NCBI RefSeq assembly: GCF_025024155.1
Contig: NW_026251732.1
Location: 390,210 to 454,209 of the forward strand
DNA: 64,000 nt
Direction: 5' to 3'
Origin: Gamsiella multidivaricata
Lineage: Eukaryota > Mortierellomycota > Mortierellomycetes > Mortierellales > Mortierellaceae
Below, piece after piece: positions 35,101 through 47,801 of this stretch (positions are counted from its first letter, which is position 1; the number at the start of each line of letters is the position of its first letter). The notes below the pieces were generated by a model, which was not told the DNA's origin, made no database searches, and worked only from the letters and a program-made list of their open reading frames with translations. Position numbers and translations under genes: made by a program.

Positions 35101-36789
35101 TCGTGGGAGGATGTGGGAAGAAGGGAGGAGACGACCATTGGGTGCATGGACTGTCCCGCATGATAACGATAAACAACAGTGGCAGGGCACTGGAGTTGTC
35201 AGCACTGCAGCACCTATACCATGCACTGCACAAAGAAACAAAGAAGATTGGCTCTCTTACACGCACTCGACAGTCCACGTGCAGCGGATAGTTCAGTCGC
35301 CTGTGGAGGAGGCACTCCCCTACTGCCTCGTAGTCCCTGGTTCGGTGTCGCTGTTGCTGTAGTGGAGGCGGAGGTGGAGGCTGGGGCTGACGAGGGCGAT
35401 GCTCCTGCTGTGTGCAGTGAGGGTCCTGGCTGGAGATGCAGAAGCATTTCTTTTGAATGGTGATCTGTGAATGAGTAAAAAAAAAAAAAAAAGAAAGAAA
35501 GAGAAAGAGAAAGAGAGAAGCTTGCGCGGGGAGGGGGGGGGATGGACTGACAAACCGCGTCTGCTGCTAATGTAAAAAGGGTCTGTTGGAACAGCCGTTG
35601 ACGGGATGTTTCCGATAGTCAATTGGCTGTGTGCAGATCGAGAGAGTGATCGCTTTCTTATTGTTTCTACACTGCTGGATGTGTGGGCAGATCAACCAAT
35701 CAATCGAGGACGAATTGGTGGCGCAGGATAGGATAGGAGAGAGAGAAAAGAGAGAGAGAGAGAGAGAAACAGATAGGATAGATTGAAGGAAATAGATGGA
35801 TAGATAGATAAAGAATAGACAGGGTGGAAGTTGGACGGAGAGAGAGAAAGAAGGTGAGATTGGATATAGGGGGGACTATGAAATGACTGGGGAAAGATGA
35901 CGGGTGTCGGATCAGGGAGCAGACCTGGATACCCTGTTCTTTTTATACCTCGGCCGCCATTATCATTGCGATGCATAGGCTTACTGCGTACTTGTCTCGC
36001 CCATTGTTATGCTTCAGTCCTTATTCGAAAACACTATAAACATCCAAAGATACGTCCTATTTCCCATATCCAATCCGCCTTGTCGATGGTTGTGTGAGTC
36101 CTCCGCTATAGAAACTCCCAGGAGAAAATAGCAGGCTATTTAGACATGGTCAATTGAGTTTAAAGAACACTGTTTATAATCCATCGAGGCTCATTCATCC
36201 CTTGCTGACAAGATGCGATGTCTCTGTGTGTCTCTCTATCTGCAGTCGCAGCCGAAGCCGTAGTCACAGTAGAGCAATCCTGCTACATGCACTCGACTCT
36301 CATTCACTCCTACTGAGCAGAAGACGCGCTCTCGTTTTTCTTTTCCTGTCCGCGCCGTATCCTTGTTGCTGCTGATGCGCGCTTTTTTCATAACAAATGT
36401 TCGCAATCCATAATTAGACCAAGGCTCATCCCCTCGCGACATTTGTCTTTGTGCTCTCGTGCTTGAAGTACGGACTACTTCTCCCCACTCTGTTGCTTTC
36501 CTAGAGCTGGCCAACCACCCTTAGCCTTGCTAAAGATTGTCGTTGGGTGCTCACACACCTGGAATGTTGCTCTCATGGATTTTGCTCAAGTCGTGATTCT
36601 TTTGTCCTCTCAGTGTCTGTGTGCTTACATGACCCCACGGCCCGCAGGTCTTTGAGAGCACCTACGTTTTGGGGTTGCTCAGAACGATCCAAAATACTCT
36701 TCGAAAAAGAAACTATCTAAGACATAACCATGGTATATACAATACGTAGTGCATTTTCTATTATTATTGTTTGGTGACAAAGGCAGGAC

Positions 36790-36792
36790 GAG

Positions 36793-36828
<36 letters not shown>
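36790..36828. repeat. GA microsatellite
   Basis: AG dinucleotide run, almost perfect over its length. Confidence 0.9.
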
Positions 36829-36834
<6 letters not shown>

Positions 36835-37750
36835 ACGAAGCATGGAAATGAACAAACAACAACACAAGTATTTGAAATGAACATCGGAAATGAAAAAAAA
36901 ACCATCACCGTTTATCCAATGCAGAGCCCAGATATTTCATTTCCTGCAATCCATCGTTCGCTTTCGACCAAGTTCACGGTCGCGCTAAGCCCTGGCATTT
37001 CATTACTCATGTAGGACGGGGCCCTTGCGTAAGACTTCGCCGTCGAGTCCTTCGTTTCATTAAAAAAAAAAGTACAATGCATTTCGGCATATTCAATGAT
37101 CTAATGTGTAACCATTCTCTCAGCGTTCTTTTCAAATGCTTACATGTTCGTAATGGGATCCTTCAGACTCGAGTCCTCGCCAGATGTTTCCTTCGTTCTC
37201 TTTTTACTATTTCTCTCATTCTCCCAACGTACCTGTGTCTTCGAATAAAATCATTCACCGAGTAATGTGCCTCAATCTAGACTGTCCCCCACCACGCGAT
37301 TACGAACTGCAATCTCAAGGAATTGCCGGGGGTGGACTAACGCATTTCATTTTTTCCTTCCTTCGGATACATTTATCCTAACATCCGCTCAACTGGCGTG
37401 GCAGAAAGGTGTCCTCAACCCTGGTTCGTTGAGCATCTTCTGCTCTCACTCTCAACATAGAGACTGGCATGGCGGAAGACATGCATGTCCCATACATGTA
37501 TACATGTCCCGTGCATGTACATACAATATAGCTCTATAAATGAGTATATCCCTGCGCACAATGGCAAGGCATGGCATACGTATCTTCAATTCGGCTAAAG
37601 AATTGCAGAGTACAATTCAATGTTGTTATCTCTTGTTCTGATTTTAGGAACCAGAAGCACAAGTACTCGGCACCGTCGTAACAGGATGTAGTGTGGTGGG
37701 GAAGACACTGACTGCAAGATAATTTATTGCGAATTGTGTAAGCTCTGGCT

Positions 37751-38576
37751 TCAAAATATCTTTATGACATTCTTCGATGCCCGGTTTTTCTTGTACGTCA
37801 AATGAGAGCTGCATTGTCGATCGAGTTCGGTCCACGGCCTTTCCTACACACGAATGATGGCCAGGTAGAAGGGGCAGACGTGCTACATAGCATCAACGCA
37901 ACGGTGGTTTTGTTTTATATGAGGTTATGCGCATTTCATCACTCCATTGATGAGCTACTTTTTTTTTTTTTTTTTTTGTTTCCTCAAGGGCCCATACCTC
38001 GTCGCAATGGACATGGCTATGACCATCGTTCACTCTTTGGATGTCCCTGGCATAGCAGATGAAAATGGCCAGAAAGATGCGCTCATGACACTTGCGGATT
38101 CCGTACTTGCTCGCGATACACGCTTGCTTTGATATGAAGTGACCAGCTTTTTTTTTTTTTTTTTTAAAAAAAAGTTCGCATTGTCAGCTTTACGAACTCT
38201 CTCATTCATAAAAATGCAGGCGCCCTGTAATGATAAAAACACAGAGTTTACGTTTGATGTTGAAACTTGTCAAAAACCCATGACTGAGAATTCCTTGGAT
38301 GGGACACTTCTCGCGCTCGCACCAAAGATTCGCATGGATCGCCGTCTGGTCATCGCAGACATGCGTCTTGATCCTCTCCTCCAGGCACCGGCAGTTGCCC
38401 GTACAGTGGTAGTAGCATCCGTGCCAATTGCCTGTTTCCAGGCGTCGAGTGAACTCTTCAGAGTATCTGATCTCGTACAGGCGCTCGAGTTTCTGTTCAA
38501 AGATGTTGCGGTGCAGGAGAAACAAGGAGGAGCTGCTATGGACCTGTTGGAAGTATCGACCGTGGATAGCTGACAT
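37751..38576 (-). CDS. Unrecognised Cys-containing small protein (predicted, three exons)
   Basis: I do not recognise a family. On the minus strand an ATG follows an A10 leader, the same style as the dehydrogenase gene. Exons 38576-38252, 38122-37998 and 37843-37751 join in phase to 180 residues. Codon third positions in exon 1 and exon 2 are biased to C/G as in neighbouring genes. Exon 1 contains WHGCYYHCTGNCRC and later two more Cys, which could bind metal. The intron 1 acceptor (AAG) is atypical, so that boundary may be off. The opposite strand also has an open frame here but with poorer codon bias. Confidence 0.42.
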
Positions 38577-39735
38577 TTTTTTTTTCTTTACTTCTGTTGC
38601 TTTTCTTCGTAGGAGTTCAGGTGCAGTGAGATTATAGAATCAAATGATGGATGAAGGATGTGAAGAAAGTGGACGGTGAAGGAGCAACGAAAGGAAGGAG
38701 AGTGATGTGGATATGAAAGGCGATCGGCCCTTTTTGCACTGTCATGCGATCAGCACTTATAGAGATGCGGCAATATAAACCAAAGTACATAGCCATGGAT
38801 TTTATTCCGCCAGACGAGGCCCGGCACTGAGCAAGCTGCCCCATCAGCCGCAGAACGCATCCGCTGCTGGCTCGTCACGTTGCGGTGGTATTCTCTTGTA
38901 AAAGATCCTGTGCGAAGACGCACTGACGTTCCTCAAGATCACATACCCGCCGCACACCTTTTTTCAGAGTTGCGTATGTGGGAACGACCAAACGGGGACT
39001 GGACAGATGATCCTAAGCGAAGAGCGCATGAAAGCAGAGGGTTGGAGTGATGCCCACTGCCGCCCTCCGGCCGACAAATTATGCAGCGAGTTACCCCTGC
39101 TGGAAAAAAAAGCTGAAGATAGAACGAAGAGCCCGTGCGCTGCTGCTCCGCATGGAAGCGGCTCGGTAGAGGACGACGCGTCGCAAAAACTATCGAACTC
39201 TATTTCCTTGTGCTCACATCGCGGGGTCATCTCATTGGGGACAATTACCCGTTCAGCTCACATCTTATCGTAACATGAGGCGGTTGTTTAATGTCCCCTG
39301 ATGGGACGTCCGTCTGGCTCCTCAACCTGAGGCGCTTGCAGTTGCCGGCGCAGGTTTTATTTTAATTTTTTATTTTCGTCGCCGTATCTAACCTTGGAGC
39401 TTCTGTTCAGCGCTTTCGATGTAAGAAGTGAACATGGCTTGGTCTAGGTGGGAATACGCGCCATAGAACGCCATGTATGCATACAAAGATGACTATTGGC
39501 TTTCATGTGCTGAAAAGTGCAATGAGGCAGTGCACATTCTCAGGCCCTCTACAGTGTATGAGCCTTCTACGAAGATATGTGGGAAGACAGGGCCTAACTT
39601 CATGTACCTCATGTTGCGGACATGAGACGGTGATACACACCGGTGTTTGTAAAATAAAATAAAAAGATGAATTGTGGATTTGAATGTCTCTCTAGGCGAT
39701 CATGCTTTATTTAGCTTCGCAACGAAAGAATATCC
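38577..39735. other. Intergenic region with possible coding relic
   Basis: Around 38793-39050 on + a start-like MDFIPPDEAR is followed, after an apparent frameshift, by a protein-like frame (AERIRCWLVTLRW, then FSELRMWERPNGDWTDD) that ends at a stop near 39050. It looks like a decayed gene or transposon fragment; the family is not recognised. Nothing else is seen. Confidence 0.35.
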
Positions 39736-42700
39736 TCAAAAATAGCGGCCAATGCTAACCAACGCGGTCCTCTTCTTCAGATGCGCTAAGACCTTGGCCT
39801 TGTACGCCCTGCAATGTAGCTCTTTCAATCCACCGCTATCCAGATGGAAATTTTCCAACTCGCTCTTAGCCGGGACCGCATTCACAAACGCCTTGACAGC
39901 CTCGATCTTGAGTGGCACATCCGGTCCGACCCTGAAATACTTCAGTCGCTGGAAATCGATCTCCTGCGCAAGAGTCATCCAGCCCTGATGGCTCAGATTG
40001 ACCTTGTGCAGATCAATTGTGTGGATTGGCATGGGCTTCTGCAGAACGGATCGGATCCAGGTCAGGTCCTTGGTCGTCGCGTCAAAGGGTCCGCTCAGCT
40101 TCAGTTCATCCAGGAGCTCCATGTTCGAGGACTCGGGCATGCGCTTCGTCAGATCTGTAAGGATCGCTTTGGTGTGCTCGCCATAGAAGTTGATGTCCGT
40201 GATCTTGGCCGCAACTGTAGTCATGAACTCCCCCACACGAGAGGTCGTCCGTGGGTTGACTGTGCCCGTGATCTGGAACCGTTGCAGGGGTACTCTCAGC
40301 ACAACCTTGGCTAGCTCATCCAATGCGGTCAAAGAGACCGAGAAGACATCGACCAAAGAAATGGTAACCAATTTGAGTTGACCCTTCCTTGTCCGAGTGA
40401 CCTTCTCGAGAATGATAGAGTCCTGAATGTTGATGCTGTGGATAAATAGCTGCAATAAACACGCGCCAAACTTTTGTAGGAGCGTCCCGATCTTGTCTTC
40501 TGCATAGCTCATGATCGACAGCGTCATCTTGGATCGATCCGATACCCCATGCCAAACAAATGTTGATTTGTTGTTCTTGCCCCAGTCCTTACGTAGATGG
40601 AAGGAGTCCAGACTCGGATGATTGTTCATCAGGGCCTTGAAGTACTCGAAAACTTGGCAAGGGTCGTCCTTGGAATCGATCGACAACTCCATTTTTGTCA
40701 GCCGGTGGTTGTTCTTGATCAGCTCACGGATCCGTGGTCCGTCTTCGGGAAAGGAAATCCGAATGTTGATATCCTTCAGAACGTGGGTCCTCAAAAACAT
40801 TGTATCTGCAGAAAGATAGGTCCGTACGGTAATGGCATCACACTTGCGCTTATTGAAAAACTCGATGGTCCCATCGCCTGCCGTGTCATCCATGGAGCCC
40901 GACAGATCAGATAGTTGGGGATCGCCGTTGAGGTTCAAATCCGTCTCTAAATTATCGATTCCAAAATCGATATCGATGTGGTCCCAGTACGATGCTTCCA
41001 GTGTGAGTTTCGAAAGCCGGCCGTAACCTCCCATGAGCGACCGAAGAGAGCGAGCCGCCTTATCCAGATCCATGACCAACAAACCAAGTTGAATCTTTTT
41101 GGGATTCGTCAACTCCCTCGTGAACCGAACCAAGACGGGATCCAAGTAGACGATCCCCTTTGAGGCAAAGAGTTCGTCGACACTCTCATTGGCACCATCG
41201 CCAGGAACCCGCCGTTCGATGGTGAAGGCCTGGACGTTCTCGTTCAAAAGTCCATAGCTTAAGGCAACCGTAGATCGATGATAGAGTCCGACGGGATGAT
41301 CGACCTCGTCCTGCTGGTCGCGCACATAGATTTTGATACAGGAGGCTGAAAACTTCTCGATCGCCTGTTCGAGATCATTCGTATCCTGGAATGAAAGATC
41401 CCAATCCAGGAAAAACGAGATAACAGGTACAGTCGGCATGTTTTCCACGGCCCGGTAGAAGAGAGTCGCTTGTTGAGGTGTGTTAAGTGTCGCTACGAGC
41501 GCTCCCATTCCCATATCAAGGACAAACTGCAGCCCTGGATGATCATTCGAGTGGACCGGCGCATAAACAAGAGTTTGAGTGGGCGTGTGTGCGGCATAGT
41601 GTGCCCTACAGAGCCAACGAATATCTCCGTCAATCGTCCTGAACGGGTAGCTGCTTCGGAAAGGTCGCCGCTCCGAGATTCGTGATCTGTATAAATCCAC
41701 CAGTTCTGCTTCCTTCAAGGGTGCCACGGGCTCAATCTCGTCCAGCGAAGAATAGCCCTTGGCAAGCATTTGATGACTCGTCTCGATCCCTTGCTTCATC
41801 AGGAACACCATCGAATACATGACCCGCTTTCGTAGCTGCATATCCTTCAGAGGTGAAACCTTAATCACACCATTGATCGTCACTCCGTACTCCAGCATCT
41901 CCAGGATCGCCATCATGTAAGTCCCGAACTTCAGGAGGTCCTTTTGCTGTGGATATCCTTCAAATCCCCAGTCCACATGAGGAGTGCAATCGCAACCGTC
42001 AGCGCCTTTAGCTCGATTCGGGCATGCATTGTGAAAGTCCGAACCACGAAGATCACCACAGTCGCAAACGAAGTGAAGGTCGAAATCCAGCCAGGACTGG
42101 GCGCCAACCGAATGCAGCTCCTCAAAGTCACCTGGCAAGATGACAAATAGTTTTGGACAGGGACTCTCCAGCCATGTATAGCGCCGTGTCAAAATGTCCT
42201 TCACTCGGCGGGCCACGATATCCAACACGCCAAAGGGGCTCTGCTGTCGCCCGTTCACAGAGTGAGGCTGGGCTTCGTTGGTAGTGCTAGTCGCAGCTGG
42301 ACCAGTAGGCGTTTCTGCTTTCACAATGACGTTGCTGGTATTATTGCTGATGCTAGAAGGGTTGCCGTTGGTACTGTGGTTTGTTGCCTCTGGAAATGCC
42401 TCTGCCTTGCTCTCTGCTCCATCGGCGTCCTCCCCACCCGAGTTGCTTGCCGCTCTTTCCTCTGCAGCCATTCTAATACGCATTGCCAGCAGTGCCTTCT
42501 CGTGCTCCATAGCCTTCTTAACCACATCACTGAACTCCTTGATGCCCACTTTCATGTCCGTCGTCGACTGCTTCTCTTTGGTAGCTGGGCTTTGCTCTGT
42601 CCGCTGTTCATCATCCTCTTCCTGCACCAGTTTCTGTCCTTCCGCATTTTCCTTGCTGTGCGCTACCCTGATCTCGTGCACAGATTTCATCAACAACCTT

Positions 42701-44027
42701 TCCTTCTCCTCCAACAATTTGTCTCGGAGAAGCAAGTCATCCTGAAGCAGCACCTGCTTCTCAACCGCTTCGAGATCGTCCATGAGACGATCGAGCTCCT
42801 CGCCCGCTACCTTTTCGATTGCAGTGTTCCTCAGCAGTCCAGCGCGTTCTTGGAGTTGTCTCAGCTGCAAGACCAGTCTCCGGTGCCTTTCTTCGTCCGT
42901 TTCGCCCTCGCGATGCAATGACGTATCAGGCTCGTTTTCCGGGGCCATATCCTTCCGTGCATTGCCCAGCTGAGCGATCAAGGTAGCGAGCTCGGCCATG
43001 TTTTTGATCCCTCGTCCCAATGACAGTTGATCCTGCCATGCTTGCAATGCTGGTTGTGTTTCCACTATAGAATCCTGCTTTTGCTCCTGCCCTTCCTGCA
43101 TCAGGTCTTTGCCCTCAAGTTCGTGAAACACCTGTGCCCGCTGCCCCTGAGATTTAGTATTGATATCAGCCAAAGCGACTTCGAGCTCGGCCATGGTCCT
43201 AAACTTTGGCTGATAAGTAATCATCGGCAAGCGGTTCGATTTTTCGGTAGCGTTGCTCTTGATTACAATTTCCTTGTCCATTTGATCGGTGGCCCTGGTC
43301 CCAACTTGCTCCAACGACGTTCCTGTTCCATTTTCTACGATTGCTGGTAACAAGTCTTGTTCTTCTAATGATATATCCTTATGACTGGAAGAATTTGTGT
43401 CCGAGGCCTTCTGGAGAGTTTTATCCTGGTCGGTATTAGCTGAAGAGGCAGTTGTGGTGGCTGTGGCGGCAATGTGATCGTTAGTGAACGATGCGTCCTG
43501 ATTTCCATGAGCGGCGGGATAGGGGATGGCGTTAAGTGGGATAGTAGGTGATGAACTGGATGAATGGATATTGGAAGCTCGGTTCATGATAGGGAGCCGA
43601 TTTGTTGATCTTATGGGTTGGTCGTAAATGACATCCAGCACGACGCCAGGATGATACCTGATTCCATGAGGTTTGATTCTAAGGAGAACAGGAGATGGGG
43701 AGATTAGACAAGCGTTCAGAAATAATATCGCATGTCAATAAGGCTGAATCCGGCGCACTACTCCAACAAATGCTGCCAACAATATCTCCTCTCCATTTCC
43801 TCCAAGCAGGATCAAATCCAACTACATCCTGACTCTTACCGATAGAGACGCTCATTCCTGAGCAGCGGGACAAAAAGATCTCCATTTTGGATACGACTCA
43901 CGCCGGGAAAGCAGCGTACAATGTCGCTCCAGATAACAAAATGTTCTCCTGAGACGGGGTGGACGTATGCCCGGATACGAACCGGTGGACGGTCTCCTGA
44001 TCGAAAGCTCTGGTAAAGGTCCGCCAT
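39736..44027 (-). CDS. Large multidomain protein of unknown function (1376 residues)
   Basis: Two exons on the minus strand, 44027-43840 and 43678-39736. No named domain is identified with confidence. In order: a compact N-terminal module of about 80 residues (FVIWSDIVRCFPG, GIRYHPGVVLDV); a long Ser/Thr/Gln-rich stretch; a charged coiled coil at about 320-475; a conserved-looking central region (about 555-860) with a Cys/His cluster near 595-630 (FVCDCGD, then CDCTPHVDW) and KFGTYMMAILEMLEYG; and a C-terminal half with irregular leucine-rich repeat character. The architecture recalls expanded, uncharacterised families I associate with Mortierella-type fungi; that is memory, not a search. A cytosolic location is likely, with no signal or membrane segment. 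It is intact, with typical codon use, arguing for function. Confidence 0.85.
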
Positions 44028-45169
44028 CGTATCATCCGCTCGATCCTCCTGATGATCCGATTGAATAGGCGAAGAGAGAGTGTGTTGTTGGTATCTGAAA
44101 GGCTATCTGGGTGATATGGTGGGGGAGGCTGTGAAAAAAAGAGCCATGGCGACAACAACAAAAATGAAAGAGCAAAAGCAGGTCACGCTCACATGACGTT
44201 TCCTGGCAGAGGAGAAATTGTTCAGATGAACTTGGTACTTGCATATTTGAAGTGCGGGTGTCCCTTCCACCTACGAGGACGGCAAAGAAAGGGTGTGCAC
44301 GGCCTGGGACGAGAGGATAATGATTAATGCCAATGGCCGGATAGCCAATTCAATTGGTGCAAGTAAGGATAGGGGACGATTGGGTCGATGAAAGATAAAG
44401 ATATTAGAAAAGCCGAAAAGGCACCGCCCACGTGGGGTCTTTTTTAAACCACATTTGTTTCATGCAGGTGAACCAGAGAGGCCAGACCAAGCTGCTCGAA
44501 GGACAAAGAAACCATGACGACAGTATAGATTGCAGGTGAAGATGTCTGTAAAGTCTAATTGATGTACAAAGCAGGACTTTCACTGCTGGACTCTGTTTCT
44601 GGATTCAGTTACGCGGCTATAGTCTGGGCTGTCGCCTTGTTGTTGTTGGAGAAGGTGCGATAAAAGATGAGGCATTTTCGGTGGGAATTTGAGTTGAAAT
44701 AGACTACGGGACAAAAAAGGGAATGTGAGTCCAGGTGGACTAAGATACTTTTTGCTGGCCCGTTTGTCGGATGCAACAACTCACTCATTCCTCGCCCCTC
44801 ATCCTCATTTTCCAACAGAACTCTTTCATCTCCCTCCTCGCCTCTCTTTCTTTCTCATCATCTCCCTTTCATCCCTCCTCATTTCACTTGCTATCGTCAA
44901 TGGACATTATTCTTCGTTCTCATTCATATCCCTTATCTTACACTTTTTCGGAACAACTAGCACCCTTTTTATTGTGGTAGTCCGTCCACATTACTCGTGC
45001 AGCCCCTTTTCATCACATTGCACTTTATTCCTCTCCTTGTCCCCGAATATCACTCGACTCCTCGGTCCGCCGACTGAAAAAAGAAAAAAAAAAAGCAGCA
45101 TTTCAACTCCTTCTGTTCTCATCCTATTACGAAAATAACACGTCGTCAAATAGCCAGCTCGCATGAATT
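44028..45169. other. Divergent intergenic region, large protein / velvet gene
   Basis: About 1.1 kb between divergent starts. A CT-rich velvet leader is at about 44800-45120, with an A-rich tract at 45077-45094. No gene is seen. Confidence 0.55.
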
Positions 45170-47801
45170 ATGGCGTCCATGCAGGATCACTACGGCGATG
45201 GGGACAAACGAGAAGGAGTGATCGTGAACGAAAATACGGCGCGCAACATCCACTCTACGTCCCCCCACTCCATTCAATCCCACTCGAATTCATCGTCATT
45301 GCCTTCAACAAATTCCTTACCGTACCATGACCACCCTGGCGGGCACCTAATGGCTGTATCGTCTCAAGCATCTCATCCACTGCCGCCTCTGCCGCCTCAT
45401 CATCATCAGTCGAGGCATCAGCAACAGCACTACTACGACAGTCGCCATCACTATAAGGATCCTCAGAGAGAAATGCATCATATGCGTGGCCTCAACCCAC
45501 ATCCAAGGGACCACTTCCCGCTATCAGCACCAAGCCATCCCCATCATCCAAGACATGAACATCAAAAGCAGTATCAGCACTACTTGCAGCTCCGTGAAGG
45601 GTACCCGCAGCCACCTTACCCTCCCTCGCGTTCGAACCAAGGGCACGAGCGCAGAGAGGAAATGCGTACATCATTTCATTCACACTCAGATTCCTCAAGC
45701 CCAAGCTCGAATGGTCCAATTAAACAATATCAGGGGCATCTTAGAGGTGTGGCTGAAACAGCTCGTACGCAAATACCTCCACAAGAATCTCAGTCAGTGA
45801 TGATGGAACAGCAGCCGCAAGAGGTGTATCCAATAAGGTTCGTATATCGTATGAAATTATCGCGATCTGAAAAACGCTACAGCCCATGGGGGTTGCTATT
45901 ATCAGGGGCTGAAGCAATTACGAAAGTGAGCCAAGCTGTATTTTAATCACTGCCAGGTGAAGTACCAAAGAAAAAAAGGATAGAAAAGATATGGCGCCAT
46001 TAATGAGGAACTGTTCACTGGTTCTTATTTCTGGCGCTTACCCTGGGAATTAGAGTGCAACTGTGCCTGTGGACAGTTGCGTCTATTTTTTTTATATTTT
46101 TTTTTTGGCTCTCATAATGTAGAGAGCTCTCGGCTTCATTTATTCAGGTGTTCGCAATTCTGCTGTTGGCGTTAATTGATTCATGACGCCCATCTGCCCC
46201 AATGCTCCGCCTACAGCTATGATAAAGAAGAAGAAGAAGAACGCGCTCTGCTCAAGTTTTTTCATCTAACCAATAGTGGCCCTCTCTCTTCCTCACTCTT
46301 TTCCCTTCAATCCATCGCTAACTTTACCTGGTACAAACCCCTCCCATCCTTTTGTTTCACCTACATACCCTCAACTCGTCCGATGGATTTGTGTCATCTC
46401 GATAGCCAAGCAAGGATAAAAATAGTGCAGCAACCCTTGCACGCGCGTATGTGCGGGTTTGGCGAGAAGGACCGCCGGCCGATTGACCCCCCACCGATTG
46501 TTCAGTTGATCCTGGACGAGCCCAATTACAACGAGCTCAAGGCGCCCCCTAAACCCGTCAAGCCCATCAAACCAAAGAAGAGGAGGTACAAGAAATCCGG
46601 TCGAAAGGGCCGAAAGCCCAGCAAGAAGGCTCTAGCTGCCGCCGCTACTGCTGCCGAGGAAGCAGCGGCAGCAGCAGCAAAAGCCGAAGCTGAAACCAAG
46701 GCTGCTGCCAAGAGGAAAGAAAAAAGTGACGACGATGGCTTGGAGTTCGATGAAAATAACGAGGAGGAGGAGGCGGATGAAGAGGGTAGCCATGGCGATG
46801 GAAGTGACGATGGCGAGCTGTATGAACTGGACGAGGAAAGCGAGGGAATAGATGATAAAGAGGCGGAAGGACGGATAGAATCTAGTACTTCGGTGCGGCG
46901 GAACTCTCGACCCTCGGCACAAAGACTACCAGGACCTATGCAGGAGTCCTCCACCGCGGAAGAAAAGGATGTCAAAGAGTTTAACACGCCATTTCAACCT
47001 CCAGCTCCACAGCCCAAGCGACGCGGTCGGCCTGCTCGCAACAGTGTGACTCAAGGACCATCTGCTGGCATGAAACACGACCTCGAGGGCAACAGCAAGG
47101 CCTTTGATGAGATCGAAGAGGACGAAGAGCAAGAATGGCCGCGATACGAAGGTGGGCGCAGGGCCGTGCAGCAGGACCCACTCTACGTCTTGCACGTTTC
47201 TCTCTGGTCCGAGGATGGCTCCGAAGTCCGGAGCATGATTGCCACGCCTGGACAGTCGAGCTCCTCAAGACTGACGCGTATCCTGATGGGCGCTGTTGTC
47301 GTATCTCCGATTCTTTTGGATAATGAACACGGAGAGCCAGGATGGTACTTCAGCTTCCCGGATTTGAGCATTCGCACCGAAGGCGTTTACAAGCTCAAGT
47401 TTTCGTTGATGCGTTTCACATGGTACGTCAGAACAGAAAAGTCTAATGCTGCAAATATTGCTCAAGTTCGCAGCTTACATTTATTTTACTTTGTACAAGC
47501 AGTTTTGATGTCGATGATCTTGGCGGTAGCCAAGCATCCACGATCATTGCAGAGGAGACCAGCGAGCCCTTTACCGTATTCTCAGCCAAAAAGTTCCCCG
47601 GGATGACTGGTAAGCCAGACCAAGTATGAAAGCACGCGTGGATAAGAAAGAGATCACGAAAAAAGTCTAAACTCTGACGCTGCCTTTGTTCATTTTTGTA
47701 TCCTAGAATCAACAGAGCTCTCAAAGGCTTTTGCGAAGCAGGGCCTCAAAATCCCTATCCGCAACGATCTACGCACCCGAAAGAACACTGACAAGGACTA
47801 G
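45170..47801 (+). CDS. Velvet-domain transcriptional regulator
   Basis: Fungal nuclear regulator of development and secondary metabolism; velvet domains have an NF-kappaB-like fold and bind DNA or partner proteins. Exons are 45170-45837, 46406-47422, 47503-47609 and 47707-47801, giving 628 residues. Residues 1-222 are His/Ser/Pro/Gln-rich. The velvet domain starts at about 224 (ARIKIVQQPLHARMCGFGEK, RRPIDPPPIVQL) and resumes at about 480 (DPLYVLHVSLW, GWYFSFPDLSIRTEGVYK). An insert of roughly 215 residues splits it, with a basic NLS-like stretch (KPKKRRYKKSGRKGRK) and acidic runs. The first intron is 568 nt with an atypical GTTCGT donor; phase and motif continuity support it. AATAAA is at 47868. 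Confidence 0.92.

Larger units (their letters stand above)
34820..37750. other. 2.9-kb low-complexity intergenic region
   Basis: Upstream of the Rab escort gene. It contains several microsatellites: GA tracts at 34992-35034, 35737-35767 and 36790-36828; GGCA x8 at 35068-35099; an A15 run near 35480. A cluster of CATG-containing motifs is at 37479-37525. CT/GA-rich strands look like leader sequence of the minus-strand gene with several small upstream frames. No gene is recognised. Confidence 0.5.

Noticed and set aside
34514..35278. 254-codon frame running upstream of the Rab escort start
   Set aside because: The part before MADTNSL is Ser/Pro/Leu low complexity from a CT-rich leader; the family N-terminus fits the later Met.
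42262..42921. 219-codon frame on the plus strand
   Set aside because: Antisense of the coiled-coil part of the 1376-residue protein gene.
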